Shown piece after piece: positions 14,446 to 22,915 of a stretch of DNA of 35,994 nt. Both the position numbers and the translations under genes were made by a program. Positions within the stretch are counted from its first letter, which is position 1, and every line of letters begins with the position of its first letter. Source of the stretch: an uncultured Ruminococcus sp. (GTDB taxonomy: Bacteria; Bacillota; Clostridia; Oscillospirales; Acutalibacteraceae); NCBI GenBank assembly GCA_902785365.1, contig CACZYC010000022.1, positions 1 to 35,994 on the forward strand. The letters run 5' to 3'. Under the pieces are notes generated by a model. The model worked only from the letters and a program-made list of their open reading frames with translations, searched no databases and had not been told where the DNA came from.

Positions 14446-16806
14446 TTACACTGCTTCGTCCGTAAGCTCGCTCATATCAATGCTCTCGCCTAGGTTGTGC
14501 TTAACTCTGTCCTCAACCTCAGCGCGCTTGGCGTCGTTGAAGCGGTCAAGTGTACCTACGAGGTAGCCTGTGATTCTGCGAATACGCTCGAAGCCTACTC
14601 CTCCCGAACCATCCTTGCGTCCGCATACGGGGCAGAAGTCGCCGATGATACCTGTGTGTCCGCAAACAGGGTCACGGTCTACGGGATGGTTGATTGAGCC
14701 GTAGCCTACGCCGCACTCTTTCATCTGACGGATAACAGCCTCAAACGCGTCGAGGTTCTGTGACGGGTCGCCGTCGAGCTCGATGTAGGAGATGTGTCCG
14801 CCGTTGGTGAGGTTGTGATACGGAGCTTCCAGCTTAATCTTCTCCATAGCCGAGATGTTGAAGTATACGGGAATATGGAAAGAGTTGGTGTAGTAATCTC
14901 TGTCTGTAACGCCTTCGATTTTTCCGAAACGCTCGCGGTCAATTCTTACGAAACGACCTGAAAGTCCCTCGGCGGGTGTTCCGATAAGCGCGAAGTTGAG
15001 CTGATGCTTTTGAGTAGCCTCGTTCATTTTCTTGCGCATATATCCGATAATTTCAAGACCGAGCTTCTGAGCGCTGGCGCTTTCGCCGTGGTGCTCGCCT
15101 ACGAGAGCCTTGAGGCACTCCGCGAGACCGATAAATCCTACTGTGAGAGAGCCGTGCTTGAGAACGTCGCGAACCGAGTCGTTGGGACCGAGCTTTTCTG
15201 AGTCAATCCACACGCCCTGTCCCATAAGGAAGGGGAAGTTCTTAACGAGCTTGGAGCACTGTATTTCGAATCTTTCAAGCAGCTGCTCTACGCAAAGGTC
15301 GCACATTCTGTCGAGCTGCTCAAAGAAGAAGTCTACATTTTTATTTGAAAGGATAGCGAGGCGGGGGAGGTTGATGGAAGTAAAGCTGAGGTTACCTCTG
15401 CCGTATGTGATCTCACGCTCGGGGTCGTGAATGTTGCCGATAACTCTTGTACGGCAGCCCATATATCCAACCTCTGTCTCGGGGTGTCCCTCTTTGTAGT
15501 ACGCGATGTTGTAGGGAGCGTCGAGGAATGAGTAGTTGGGGAAGAGACGCTTCGCGCTGACCTTCATTGTTTCCTTATATATATCATAGTTGGGGTCGCC
15601 GGGGTTGTAGTTAACGCCCTCTTTAACCTTGAAAATCTGGATTGGGAAGATAGGTGTCTCGCCGTTGCCCAGACCGTTGTAGGTAGCCTTGAGGATGTTC
15701 TTCATAACCATTCTGCCCTCGGGAGAAATGTCTGTGCCGTAGTTTAGTGAGGAGAAAGGAATCTGAGCGCCCGCGCGGCTATGCATTGTGTTGAGGTTGT
15801 GGATGAGAGCTTCCATAGCCTGGAAGGTAGCTCTGTCTGTCTCGGACTCAGCGTGCTTGAACGCGAAACGCTGGAGCTTGCCCGCGAGCTTTTCACCGTA
15901 TTTATCTGTGAGAATCTTGTTTTCGGCTGCCTTGTAGTCGGGGCTGTTATCCTCGAGCTTGGGCCATTCACCCGCGATTTCCTCCGCCTTGTCGCAGATT
16001 TCCTTTGTTACTGCCTTGGCGTTTTCCTCGTCGCAGAGAAGTTCGATAGCTCTCTCAAGGTTCTGGCGATAACGCTTGCGGTATGTCTTGCGAACGCCGG
16101 GAGCCATAGAATAGTCAAAGTTGGGTACGCTCTGTCCGCCGTGCTGGTCGTTCTGGTTGGACTGAATCGCTATACACGCGAGAGCGGAATAACTCTGAAT
16201 ATCGTTGGGCTCTCTGAGGTAGCCGTGGCCTGTTGAGAAGCCGCCCTTGAAAAGCTTAAGCAAATCAATCTGGCAACATGTGGTTGTCAGTGTGAGAAAG
16301 TCCAGATCGTGGATATGGATGTCACCGTCGAGATGAGCCTTGGAGTGCTTGGGGTTAAGGATATACATATGATAGAACTGCTTTGCGCCCTCTGAGCCGT
16401 ACTTGAGCATTGTTCCCATAGCTGTGTCGCCGTCAATGTTGGCGTTCTCACGCTTGACGTCGTTGTCCTTGGCAGCCTTGAATGTAAGGTCCTCATAAAT
16501 CTTCATCAGCTTGGTGTTCATATCGCGGACTCTTGTACGCTCCGCGCGGTAGAGGATGAACTCCTTGGCTGTTCTGGCGTGACCGTTTTCGATAAGGACT
16601 TTTTCTACTGTGTCCTGAACCTGCTCAACGGTGGGTTCTGTTACGCCGTTTTTTTCGAGAGTTGCGAGGACTTCCTTCGCGAGAGCTTCGGCAGTCTCAT
16701 AATCTGTTCCGCCGATTGCCTGAGCCGCCATATAGATAGCCTGGGTAATCTTTTCTAAATCAAAGTTGGCTGTGCGTCCGTCACGTTTCTTAATCTTAGT
16801 AATCAT
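14446..16806 (-). CDS. nrdD: Anaerobic (class III) ribonucleoside-triphosphate reductase
   Basis: NrdD reduces ribonucleoside triphosphates to deoxynucleotides without oxygen, using a glycyl radical. It is 786 residues. An ATP-cone regulatory domain occupies about 1-95 (KIKKRDGRTANFDLEKI). The catalytic barrel includes DIHIHDLDFL and NFDYSMAPGVRKTYRKRY. A zinc-type site near the C-terminus has C715, C725 and C728 with H717, and the radical glycine G747 lies in RRITGYLVG. GGGAGGT precedes the ATG at 16806; codons upstream in frame overlap the promoter and are not coding. NrdR-type palindromes lie upstream. Confidence 0.95.
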   Translation of the reverse strand: MITKIKKRDGRTANFDLEKITQAIYMAAQAIGGTDYETAEALAKEVLATLEKNGVTEPTVEQVQDTVEKVLIENGHARTAKEFILYRAERTRVRDMNTKLMKIYEDLTFKAAKDNDVKRENANIDGDTAMGTMLKYGSEGAKQFYHMYILNPKHSKAHLDGDIHIHDLDFLTLTTTCCQIDLLKLFKGGFSTGHGYLREPNDIQSYSALACIAIQSNQNDQHGGQSVPNFDYSMAPGVRKTYRKRYRQNLERAIELLCDEENAKAVTKEICDKAEEIAGEWPKLEDNSPDYKAAENKILTDKYGEKLAGKLQRFAFKHAESETDRATFQAMEALIHNLNTMHSRAGAQIPFSSLNYGTDISPEGRMVMKNILKATYNGLGNGETPIFPIQIFKVKEGVNYNPGDPNYDIYKETMKVSAKRLFPNYSFLDAPYNIAYYKEGHPETEVGYMGCRTRVIGNIHDPEREITYGRGNLSFTSINLPRLAILSNKNVDFFFEQLDRMCDLCVEQLLERFEIQCSKLVKNFPFLMGQGVWIDSEKLGPNDSVRDVLKHGSLTVGFIGLAECLKALVGEHHGESASAQKLGLEIIGYMRKKMNEATQKHQLNFALIGTPAEGLSGRFVRIDRERFGKIEGVTDRDYYTNSFHIPVYFNISAMEKIKLEAPYHNLTNGGHISYIELDGDPSQNLDAFEAVIRQMKECGVGYGSINHPVDRDPVCGHTGIIGDFCPVCGRKDGSGGVGFERIRRITGYLVGTLDRFNDAKRAEVEDRVKHNLGESIDMSELTDEAV

Positions 16807-16854
16807 AACAAAATACCTCCCAATTACATCTTTGTAAACGTTAATTCTTCTAAA

Positions 16855-16870
16855 ACACAATATATAGTGT
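16855..16870. promoter_or_regulatory. NrdR box, proximal
   Basis: ACACAATATATAGTGT matches the NrdR-box consensus (ACACwATATATwGTGT) at every position. It lies about 22 bp downstream of the nrdD -10 box, where binding would block transcription. NrdR is the ATP/dATP-sensing repressor of ribonucleotide reductase genes, encoded elsewhere. Confidence 0.85.
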
Positions 16871-16891
16871 TGTCTCTTAGATTGCCAGCAC

Positions 16892-16920
16892 ATTATAGCG
16901 GATTTGCTCCATTTCGTCAA
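16892..16920 (-). promoter_or_regulatory. Promoter of nrdD-nrdG
   Basis: On the minus strand TTGACG (16915-16920) and TATAAT (16892-16897) are spaced by 17 bp. The expected start site is near 16885, giving a leader of about 80 bases that contains the proximal NrdR box. Confidence 0.85.
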
Positions 16921-17009
16921 TTAGTAAAAGTGAACAATTCTAAGAAAAATTTTTGTGCAATACGAGCATAAAATGAAGATAATATTTTAAAAAGGAATTA
17001 AACGCTAAA

Positions 17010-17056
17010 AAACAACAAATTGTGTCTAATTTGTAACCGAACACAAGATGTTGTGT
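17010..17056. promoter_or_regulatory. Distal pair of NrdR-box-like sites
   Basis: ACACAAGATGTTGTGT (17041-17056) is a perfect palindrome fitting the NrdR box except at its centre. A weaker box (17010-17025, about 13 of 16 consensus positions) lies exactly 31 bp away, the three-turn spacing typical of NrdR box pairs. The pair is about 90-135 bp upstream of the -35 box of nrdD. No clear second promoter is seen there. Confidence 0.62.
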
Positions 17057-17106
17057 TTTGTTAAAAAATGTAATTATTAAATTACAGAAAGGTAATTTTA
17101 GGGGGG

Positions 17107-17385
17107 AGTGGTCAGTAATCAGTGGTCAGTGGTCAGTGGTCAGTGAACAGTGAATGTCGAGAACAAAGAAACTGCTAACTTAAAAGTTTAGTTCCCGAAC
17201 TATTTATAATCATCTAATTCTATAAAAAAGTCTTAGGCTCAGCGCAGAACCTAAGACTTTAATTAGTTTATATCCATATTGATACAATCGGGAACCGATG
17301 TATGAACTATTCCGATTTGTCCGTCCCGACCACAACTGACCACTGATCACTGACCACTGACCACTGTGCAGCACACTGATCACTA
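17107..17385. repeat. Interspersed repeat E4 (alternative interior)
   Basis: This 279-bp copy is in the same orientation as E1-E3. Left heptads precede the core, which starts at 17153 and keeps the AACTT/AAGTT stem, the AGTTC/GAACT stem and the 11-bp AAAGTCTTAGG stem. After TTGATACAATCGGG its interior is unlike the others (AACCGATGTATGAACTATTC..). The right heptad array contains a GTGCAGCAC insertion and ends CACTGATCACTA. It lies between the distal NrdR boxes and the terminator of the starch-binding protein gene. Confidence 0.86.
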
Positions 17386-17387
17386 AT

Positions 17388-17418
17388 AAAAAAGAAAGGC
17401 TCGGAGAACCGAGCCTTT
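17388..17418 (-). terminator. Terminator of the starch-binding protein gene, flush with E4
   Basis: A perfect 10-bp stem AAAGGCTCGG/CCGAGCCTTT (17395-17404 with 17409-17418) has an AGAA loop. On the minus strand it is followed by TTTCTTTTTTATT, which runs directly into the outer end of E4. Confidence 0.9.
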
Positions 17419-17440
17419 CGAGTATTAAGCTAAAGCTTAA

Positions 17441-19762
17441 TTATTTAACTGTAACTTTAAGAGTTACTTTCTTGGTTACTGCTTTATAAGCTGTGTTGCC
17501 CTTGGCTGTAACATTAACTGTAACCTTGTAAGTGCCCTTCTTGAGGCCCTTCTTAACTGTTACTTTACCCTTTGAGGATACAGAAATCTTCTTGTCGCCC
17601 TTGGACTTCTTGAAGGAAACTGTGCCCTTAGCGTTCTTAACTGTGAACGCTTTAGCCTTAGTGAAGGTCTTATTGCTCTTGGAGCTTGCCTTGATTGTCT
17701 TAGCCTTTACAGTCATCGGGTTGGCCTTTTTAACAACCTTAATCTTCATTGTAGCGGACTTGCCGTTGTTTGTAGCCTTGATAGTAACTGTACCAGCCTT
17801 CTTACCTGTTACCTTACCAGAAGTCTTGTTGACTGTGGCAACCTTAGAGTTGCTGGAAGTGTAAGTTGTTGCGCCTGAACCGTTAGTAACTGTAGCCTTA
17901 ACAGTTGTAGTAGCGTTAACATAGATAGTCTGTGAAGACTTAGCGAACTTGATTGTAGTAGCGGGAGCCTGTGTGGGTGTAGTCGCCTGAGTTTCGGAGG
18001 ACTCTGTAGCTGTAGTCGCAGAGGACTCTGTTGCAGTTGTCTCGGAGGACTCTGTAGCTGTTGTCTCTGAGGAAGCCTCAGTAGACTCAGTTGTGGGAAC
18101 TGTTGTATCGTCAACTACGGGAACCTCTTCTTCGGGACCGTAAACAGTAGCCTGTACGCCTTCCTCGGAAGAGCTTTCCTTGTTAGGTCTGCTTGTGCCC
18201 ATTACATACTTGAATACGATTGTGGAACCGTCGTTCTCAACTGTTACATAGGTGTTGTTGCCCATGCCTGAGGGATGCCAGAAAACAGATGAACCGTCGA
18301 AGTAAACAACCTTGAACTCATAGCGGGGAGCGCCAGTGTCGTCGAGATTGTTCGCGCTTGAAGGAACGTTCTGTGCTACATAGTAGTAGAAAGAACCGTC
18401 GTTGGAAGGTGTGAGCTTAACTGTGCCGCTTGTAGCGGGATTCTCCCAACCCCATTCAACGCCGCAAACTTCCTCGGAACCTACAAGATAGAATCCTGCA
18501 GCGTCCGCGGGAACGGGCTGAGACTCGCCTGTCTCGTCTGTTGCCTCTGTGGGGATCTCAACGTCGGGATAATACTTGAACTCTTCATTCTCAGAATCAT
18601 AGTAGAAGCCTTCGATACCAGCGTATAAGGGGAGATCAGCTGACTGCTCGCCTGCGCCGTTGTTGAAGATGATGAACTCAGCGTTAGCTGCAACGTCTAC
18701 TGTGTAAACATCCTGGGTATAGTCGTTCTGTCCCTCGAATGTCATCTGTGCGCCGGGCCACTCGGGACCAACTGTGCCTGCAGCCTTGCTGTATGTGTAA
18801 GCGTAGATTTCTGTCCAACCGATTGTGTTTGTGAACTTAACTGTTCTTGTATCAACGGGAGTTGATTCGTCAGTTGAGCCTGTAGCCTGTGAAGGATCAG
18901 TAGCCTGTGAGGGATCAGAAGCCTGTGAAGGATCAGTAGCCTGTGAAGGATCTGTAGCCTGTGAGGGATCAGTAGCCTGTGAGGGATCTGTTGCCTGTGA
19001 AGGATCAGAAGCCTGTGAAGGATCTGTCTCGCCGCCCTGAGCGGGAGTAACTGTTACTTCATATGTAGCGCCAGACTTTGTATCAAAATCAAAAGCACTG
19101 ATGTCGATTGTGAAAGTAATGTCGCTTGTCTCTTCAACTAAGAGAGAGAAGTTAGCGGATGAGTTCCAAAAGGCGTCGCCTGAGAGAGCTTCGTCGTCAG
19201 CGCCAGCGCCCCAGTTAGCGTCCCAGCCGCCGTTAGCGGCGAACTTGTAAGAATAGCTGCCTGCTGTAACGTTAGTAGCTGTGTAAGTGTAAACGCCTGT
19301 GGAAGTCTCTGTCATTTCGGGAGCAGTGCCGAACTCCCATCCGGCGAATCCCATGAGCTGCATTTTTGTAACTGTGAGACCAGATGTAGCTTCAACGAAA
19401 TCACCGTAGAAACTTACTGTATCATTTACAGCGTCGAATGTAACTGTTACGTTACAAGCCTGTGATACAGTGATGTCAAGGTTAGCGCCTGTAGCGTCGC
19501 CGATCCATCTTGTACCGTCTTCAACTACCTTGAACTGGTATTTGCCTGCTTCAACATTCTCGAATGTCTTTTCATACAAGCCTGATTCGGTAAGTGTCAT
19601 AGCGTTAGCAGTGTCTGTGCCGTCCCACTGGGAAGTGCAAAGACCAGGTACGCCTGCTACAACATAAGTGTGCTCGCCTTCAGCGTAAGCACCAACCATA
19701 GCTACTGAGAACAGCATAAGAACTGAAAGCAGTACAGCTATGGACTTTTTGAATTTTCTCAT
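17441..19762 (-). CDS. Secreted multi-domain starch-binding-type protein
   Basis: This 773-residue exported protein has no catalytic domain. It has a signal peptide (1-27, cut after AYA), an X25/pullulanase-N-like beta domain (about 31-121, GLYEKTFENVEAGKYQFKVV), a second such domain (132-240) and nine DPSQA hexads (247-300). A CBM26-like module follows (312-405: IYAYTYSK..WPGAQM..FIIFNNGAGEQS). A third beta domain (428-530), a TATESSE linker, a BIg2-type Ig domain (609-685) and a lysine-rich C-terminal module shared with amylase 1 complete it. It is probably a cell-surface or secreted starch adhesin like the Sas proteins of R. bromii, an analogy and not a proven orthology. The start follows AAGGAGG; it is monocistronic. 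Confidence 0.82.
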   Translation of the reverse strand: MRKFKKSIAVLLSVLMLFSVAMVGAYAEGEHTYVVAGVPGLCTSQWDGTDTANAMTLTESGLYEKTFENVEAGKYQFKVVEDGTRWIGDATGANLDITVSQACNVTVTFDAVNDTVSFYGDFVEATSGLTVTKMQLMGFAGWEFGTAPEMTETSTGVYTYTATNVTAGSYSYKFAANGGWDANWGAGADDEALSGDAFWNSSANFSLLVEETSDITFTIDISAFDFDTKSGATYEVTVTPAQGGETDPSQASDPSQATDPSQATDPSQATDPSQATDPSQASDPSQATDPSQATGSTDESTPVDTRTVKFTNTIGWTEIYAYTYSKAAGTVGPEWPGAQMTFEGQNDYTQDVYTVDVAANAEFIIFNNGAGEQSADLPLYAGIEGFYYDSENEEFKYYPDVEIPTEATDETGESQPVPADAAGFYLVGSEEVCGVEWGWENPATSGTVKLTPSNDGSFYYYVAQNVPSSANNLDDTGAPRYEFKVVYFDGSSVFWHPSGMGNNTYVTVENDGSTIVFKYVMGTSRPNKESSSEEGVQATVYGPEEEVPVVDDTTVPTTESTEASSETTATESSETTATESSATTATESSETQATTPTQAPATTIKFAKSSQTIYVNATTTVKATVTNGSGATTYTSSNSKVATVNKTSGKVTGKKAGTVTIKATNNGKSATMKIKVVKKANPMTVKAKTIKASSKSNKTFTKAKAFTVKNAKGTVSFKKSKGDKKISVSSKGKVTVKKGLKKGTYKVTVNVTAKGNTAYKAVTKKVTLKVTVK
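18863..19024 (-). repeat. 18-bp tandem repeat encoding the DPSQA(T/S) linker
   Basis: Nine 18-bp units encode DPSQAT or DPSQAS and make a flexible, probably glycosylatable linker between binding modules. Units differ by third-base and single changes, consistent with slippage and drift. Confidence 0.9.
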
Positions 19763-19807
19763 AGCGAAAATCCTCCTTCTAAAATTTTTTGGTATAAAAC
19801 CATCTTT

Positions 19808-19836
19808 ATTATATGACAATCGTGTAAATAAATCAA
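19808..19836 (-). promoter_or_regulatory. Promoter of the starch-binding protein gene
   Basis: On the minus strand TTGATT (19831-19836) and TATAAT (19808-19813) are spaced by 17 bp, about 45 bp before the ATG at 19762, with AAGGAGG in between. No catabolite-response element was recognised around it. Confidence 0.8.
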
Positions 19837-19908
19837 TAGCTTGCACGTATAATTTTTGATGAAAACACATAAAAATATTCGTCAAAAAAACCAAAGTTCT
19901 TCAAAAGA

Positions 19909-19933
19909 AAAAAGCGCCGTTAAGACGCTTTTT
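19909..19933 (-). terminator. Terminator of the symporter gene
   Basis: AAAAAGCG (19909-19916) pairs with CGCTTTTT (19926-19933) around a 9-nt loop. On the minus strand a TTTTTTCTTTT run follows. It lies 18 bp after the stop codon of the symporter gene. Confidence 0.8.
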
Positions 19934-19950
19934 CTTTTATAATGTTTGTC

Positions 19951-21507
19951 TTAGATGTTGTTATTCTTAACACTCTCAAATTCGCTGACGATTTCGTCGT
20001 CGGGTTTCTTTGAAATGAGTGAAACAACTATCATAAAGATGAGAGCCACGGGGAAACCGACCGCGAGAGAGTAGAGTCCTGTTACGCTGCTGATTGTTTG
20101 TCCGCCGATAAAAGGAATGTAGTCCCATACGATAACGGTGAGTGCGCCGCTTATCATACCCGCGAGAGCGCCCGCCGCGTTTGAGCGCTTCCAGAACAGA
20201 GCGAGCAATACTACAGGACCGAACGCCGCGCCGAATCCTGCCCACGCGTCTGATACAAGACCCATGATACTTGAGTTCGGGTCAAGCGCGATGATAAAGG
20301 CGATTACAGCGATTACCGCAACGGCGATTCTGCCGAGCATAAGCGCGCTCTTTTCGCTTGCCTTTTTGTTGATAACGCCTTTGTACATATCTTCGGAAAT
20401 AGCCGAAGCAGTAACAAGGAGCTGACTGTCAGCAGTACTCATTACAGCAGCTAAAATTCCGCAAAGGAAAATACCGCCGATGAAGATGAGGATTCCGTTG
20501 CCTGTGAAAATCTGCTGAATCATTCTGATGAAAACAGTTTCGTTGGTCGTTTCGTTTAAGTTGCTTTCAACAAAAGCTCTTCCGAAAATACCGATGAAGA
20601 AAGAAGCGATAAACGCGATTGTAACCCAGATGATAGCGATTGAGCCTGACTTTTTGATTTCTCTTTCGCTCTTAACAGCCATAAATCTTACGAGAATATG
20701 AGGCATGCCGAAGTAGCCGAGACCCCACGCGAGTCCGGAGATGATTCCCTGCCATGAAAGGCCTCCGTCAAAGGGATTTATAAACGCCTGCGCGCTGGTT
20801 ATTTCATATCCTTTAATGTCGGCGTGCTTCATAAGGTTAGCGTCCAGACCGCCGTTGCCCGAGATAATGGCGTAAGCGATAATCGGAACACTCATAATAG
20901 CTACGAGCATAAGCATACCCTGAATAAGGTCGGTTGTACATACAGCCTTGAATCCGCCGAGAAGTGTGTAAACAAGAATTACAACAGCGGCTATGATAAG
21001 ACCGATTACATATACCTGAGAATAGTTTTCGTCTGTGCCGAAGAGTGTGGCGAACAGCTTCGCTCCGCTTGAGAAAGCCGACGCTGTGTATACGGCAAAG
21101 AATACGGAGATGATAATAGCCGAAACAATCTTGAGTGCGCCCTTGTCACGGAATCGGTTCCCGAAGAAGCTGGGGATAGTAAGGCTGTTGCCGGCTTTTA
21201 TGGTGTATCTCCTGAGCCTTTTCGATACAAACGCCCAGTTGAGGATTGTACCGATAAGAAGTCCGATAGCAATCCAGATGTCGCCTGTACCTGTGAGGTA
21301 GAACGCTCCGGGCAGTCCCATAAGGAGCCATCCACTCATATCGGAAGCTTCCGCCGAGATTGCTGCGGTCCATGCGCCCAAACCTCGTCCGCCGAGGAAG
21401 TAGTCCTCATTGTTCTTTGTCTTTCTTGAGTAGAACGCGCCTATGCCTATCATTACAAGCATATAGAACGCGAACGCGCAAAGCACAATTATGTTTGATG
21501 AAGTCAT
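19951..21507 (-). CDS. putP: Sodium/proline-type symporter (SSS family)
   Basis: This integral membrane protein of 518 residues has about 13 predicted hydrophobic helices, the normal length for PutP. Signatures include EDYFLGGRGLGAWTAAISAE near the N-terminus, the DMSGWLLMGLPGAFY segment that contributes to Na+ and substrate sites, and the later GGFKAVCTTDLIQGMLM block. It most likely imports proline with sodium; another small amino acid or organic solute is possible. The ATG has AGGAGGG just upstream and a TTGCAA/TAATAT promoter. It is monocistronic and followed by its own terminator. Confidence 0.88.
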   Translation of the reverse strand: MTSSNIIVLCAFAFYMLVMIGIGAFYSRKTKNNEDYFLGGRGLGAWTAAISAEASDMSGWLLMGLPGAFYLTGTGDIWIAIGLLIGTILNWAFVSKRLRRYTIKAGNSLTIPSFFGNRFRDKGALKIVSAIIISVFFAVYTASAFSSGAKLFATLFGTDENYSQVYVIGLIIAAVVILVYTLLGGFKAVCTTDLIQGMLMLVAIMSVPIIAYAIISGNGGLDANLMKHADIKGYEITSAQAFINPFDGGLSWQGIISGLAWGLGYFGMPHILVRFMAVKSEREIKKSGSIAIIWVTIAFIASFFIGIFGRAFVESNLNETTNETVFIRMIQQIFTGNGILIFIGGIFLCGILAAVMSTADSQLLVTASAISEDMYKGVINKKASEKSALMLGRIAVAVIAVIAFIIALDPNSSIMGLVSDAWAGFGAAFGPVVLLALFWKRSNAAGALAGMISGALTVIVWDYIPFIGGQTISSVTGLYSLAVGFPVALIFMIVVSLISKKPDDEIVSEFESVKNNNI

Positions 21508-21559
21508 AAATTCCCTCCTGATTTTATTACTTTATCATCGTAAAGTATTTAACTTTTAT

Positions 21560-21588
21560 ATATTATCATATTGCGTCGTTTTTTGCAA
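21560..21588 (-). promoter_or_regulatory. Promoter of the symporter gene
   Basis: On the minus strand TTGCAA (21583-21588) and TAATAT (21560-21565) are spaced by 17 bp, about 53 bp before the ATG. The divergent alr promoter lies roughly 60 bp to the right. Confidence 0.6.
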
Positions 21589-21644
21589 GAGAAAATAGTT
21601 TTCGGAACAGAGTAAAAATTTTTTGTTTTATTTCTATTATAATA

Positions 21645-21673
21645 TTGAATAAAATTTTTGTTTAGATTATAAT
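21645..21673 (+). promoter_or_regulatory. Promoter of alr-polA
   Basis: TTGAAT (21645-21650) and TATAAT (21668-21673) are spaced by 17 bp in a very A/T-rich stretch, about 67 bp before the alr start codon. Confidence 0.72.
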
Positions 21674-21739
21674 ATAATAAGATTATTATGGATTATTATG
21701 TATAACTATGTTTTTTTGACAGACACGGAAGGCGGATTT

Positions 21740-22915
21740 ATGGATATTGTAAGGCGAACATGGTGTGAGATTTCACTCGATAACGCCCGCGAAAATTTTA
21801 AAATTATAAAAAGCAAAACAGGCGATAAAATGCTTTGCTGCGTAGTAAAAGCCGACGGCTATGGACACGGCGCGGCAACGCTCGCCTCGCTGTACGAGAG
21901 TATGGGGGCGGACTATCTGGCTGTAAGCAATATCGATGAGGCAAAGGAACTCAGAGACAGCGGAATAAAACTGCCTATACTTATTCTCGGCTATACTCCC
22001 GTCGAAAACGTCCGCGAGCTGTTTGAGCTGAATATCACACAAACGGTATATTCGTTAAAGTACGCAAGGCTCCTCAGCGAGAAGTGCAGCAAGCATAACA
22101 TCCAAATAAAAATCCACATCAAAGCTGACACGGGTATGAGCCGTATAGGGTTTATGTGTCAGAATTTCCCCGAAGATAATAATTCTATAAAAGAAATAAA
22201 AGAAGCGTGCTCGCTGCAAGGCTTAATCCCCGAGGGTATTTTTACACACTTCTGTGTTTCCGACAACGGTGCCGAGGGAAAAGCGTTTACCGAAAAGCAG
22301 TTCGAGAACTTTAAGCACACAATTGATTCTTTAAAAGAAAAAAACATTGAGTTTGATATAGCCCATTGTTCAAACTCGGGAGCTATCCTCGATTATCCCC
22401 AAACATATTGCAATATGGTCAGAGCGGGTATCATCCTTTACGGGTTGAAACCCTCGCCCGTTTGTGGTAATGACGCGGGGCTCAAACCTGTTATGTCTAT
22501 GAAAACCGTAATCGCGCATACTAAAACTATCGTGAAGGGCGCTACGGTTTCCTACGGCAGAACTTTTACCGCCGACAGGGAAATGAGGGTAGCGACCGTT
22601 CCGGTGGGTTACGCCGACGGATTTATCCGCGCTTATTCAAAGGGCGGATATATGATGATAGGAGATAAAAAGGCTCCGATTATCGGAAGAATTTGTATGG
22701 ACCAGACAATGCTCGACATCACCGATATCCCCGACGTAAAAATCGGCGACGAGGTGCTTGTGTTCGGCACGGGTGAGAGCGGTGAGCGTACCGCTGACGA
22801 TTTGGCAAAGTGCGCCGACACAATCAACTACGAGGTTGTGTGCGATATCTCCAAGCGCGTTCCGAGGTTCTTTGTCCGTCACGAGAAAATTACGGAAGTG
22901 ATGTATAAGATATGA
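21740..22915 (+). CDS. alr: Alanine racemase
   Basis: Alr is a PLP enzyme that makes D-alanine for peptidoglycan. The protein has 391 residues: a TIM barrel with the PLP lysine K37 in VVKADGYGHG, then a beta domain with the second catalytic base Y272 in VSYGRTF. RICMDQTMLDITD is the family block near the other subunit's active site. The ATG at 21740 follows GGAAGGCGG; the longer in-frame start at 21698 has no site. The last four bases overlap the start of polA (ATGA), so the two are translationally coupled. Confidence 0.95.
   Translation: MDIVRRTWCEISLDNARENFKIIKSKTGDKMLCCVVKADGYGHGAATLASLYESMGADYLAVSNIDEAKELRDSGIKLPILILGYTPVENVRELFELNITQTVYSLKYARLLSEKCSKHNIQIKIHIKADTGMSRIGFMCQNFPEDNNSIKEIKEACSLQGLIPEGIFTHFCVSDNGAEGKAFTEKQFENFKHTIDSLKEKNIEFDIAHCSNSGAILDYPQTYCNMVRAGIILYGLKPSPVCGNDAGLKPVMSMKTVIAHTKTIVKGATVSYGRTFTADREMRVATVPVGYADGFIRAYSKGGYMMIGDKKAPIIGRICMDQTMLDITDIPDVKIGDEVLVFGTGESGERTADDLAKCADTINYEVVCDISKRVPRFFVRHEKITEVMYKI

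Noticed and set aside
16807..16920. 38-residue N-terminal extension of NrdD
   Set aside because: It would cross the NrdR box and start in the -35 region; the ATG at 16806 has a good ribosome binding site and begins the ATP-cone.
18825..19040. Plus-strand repeat frame opposite the DPSQA linker
   Set aside because: It is the complement of a tandem repeat with no start signal.
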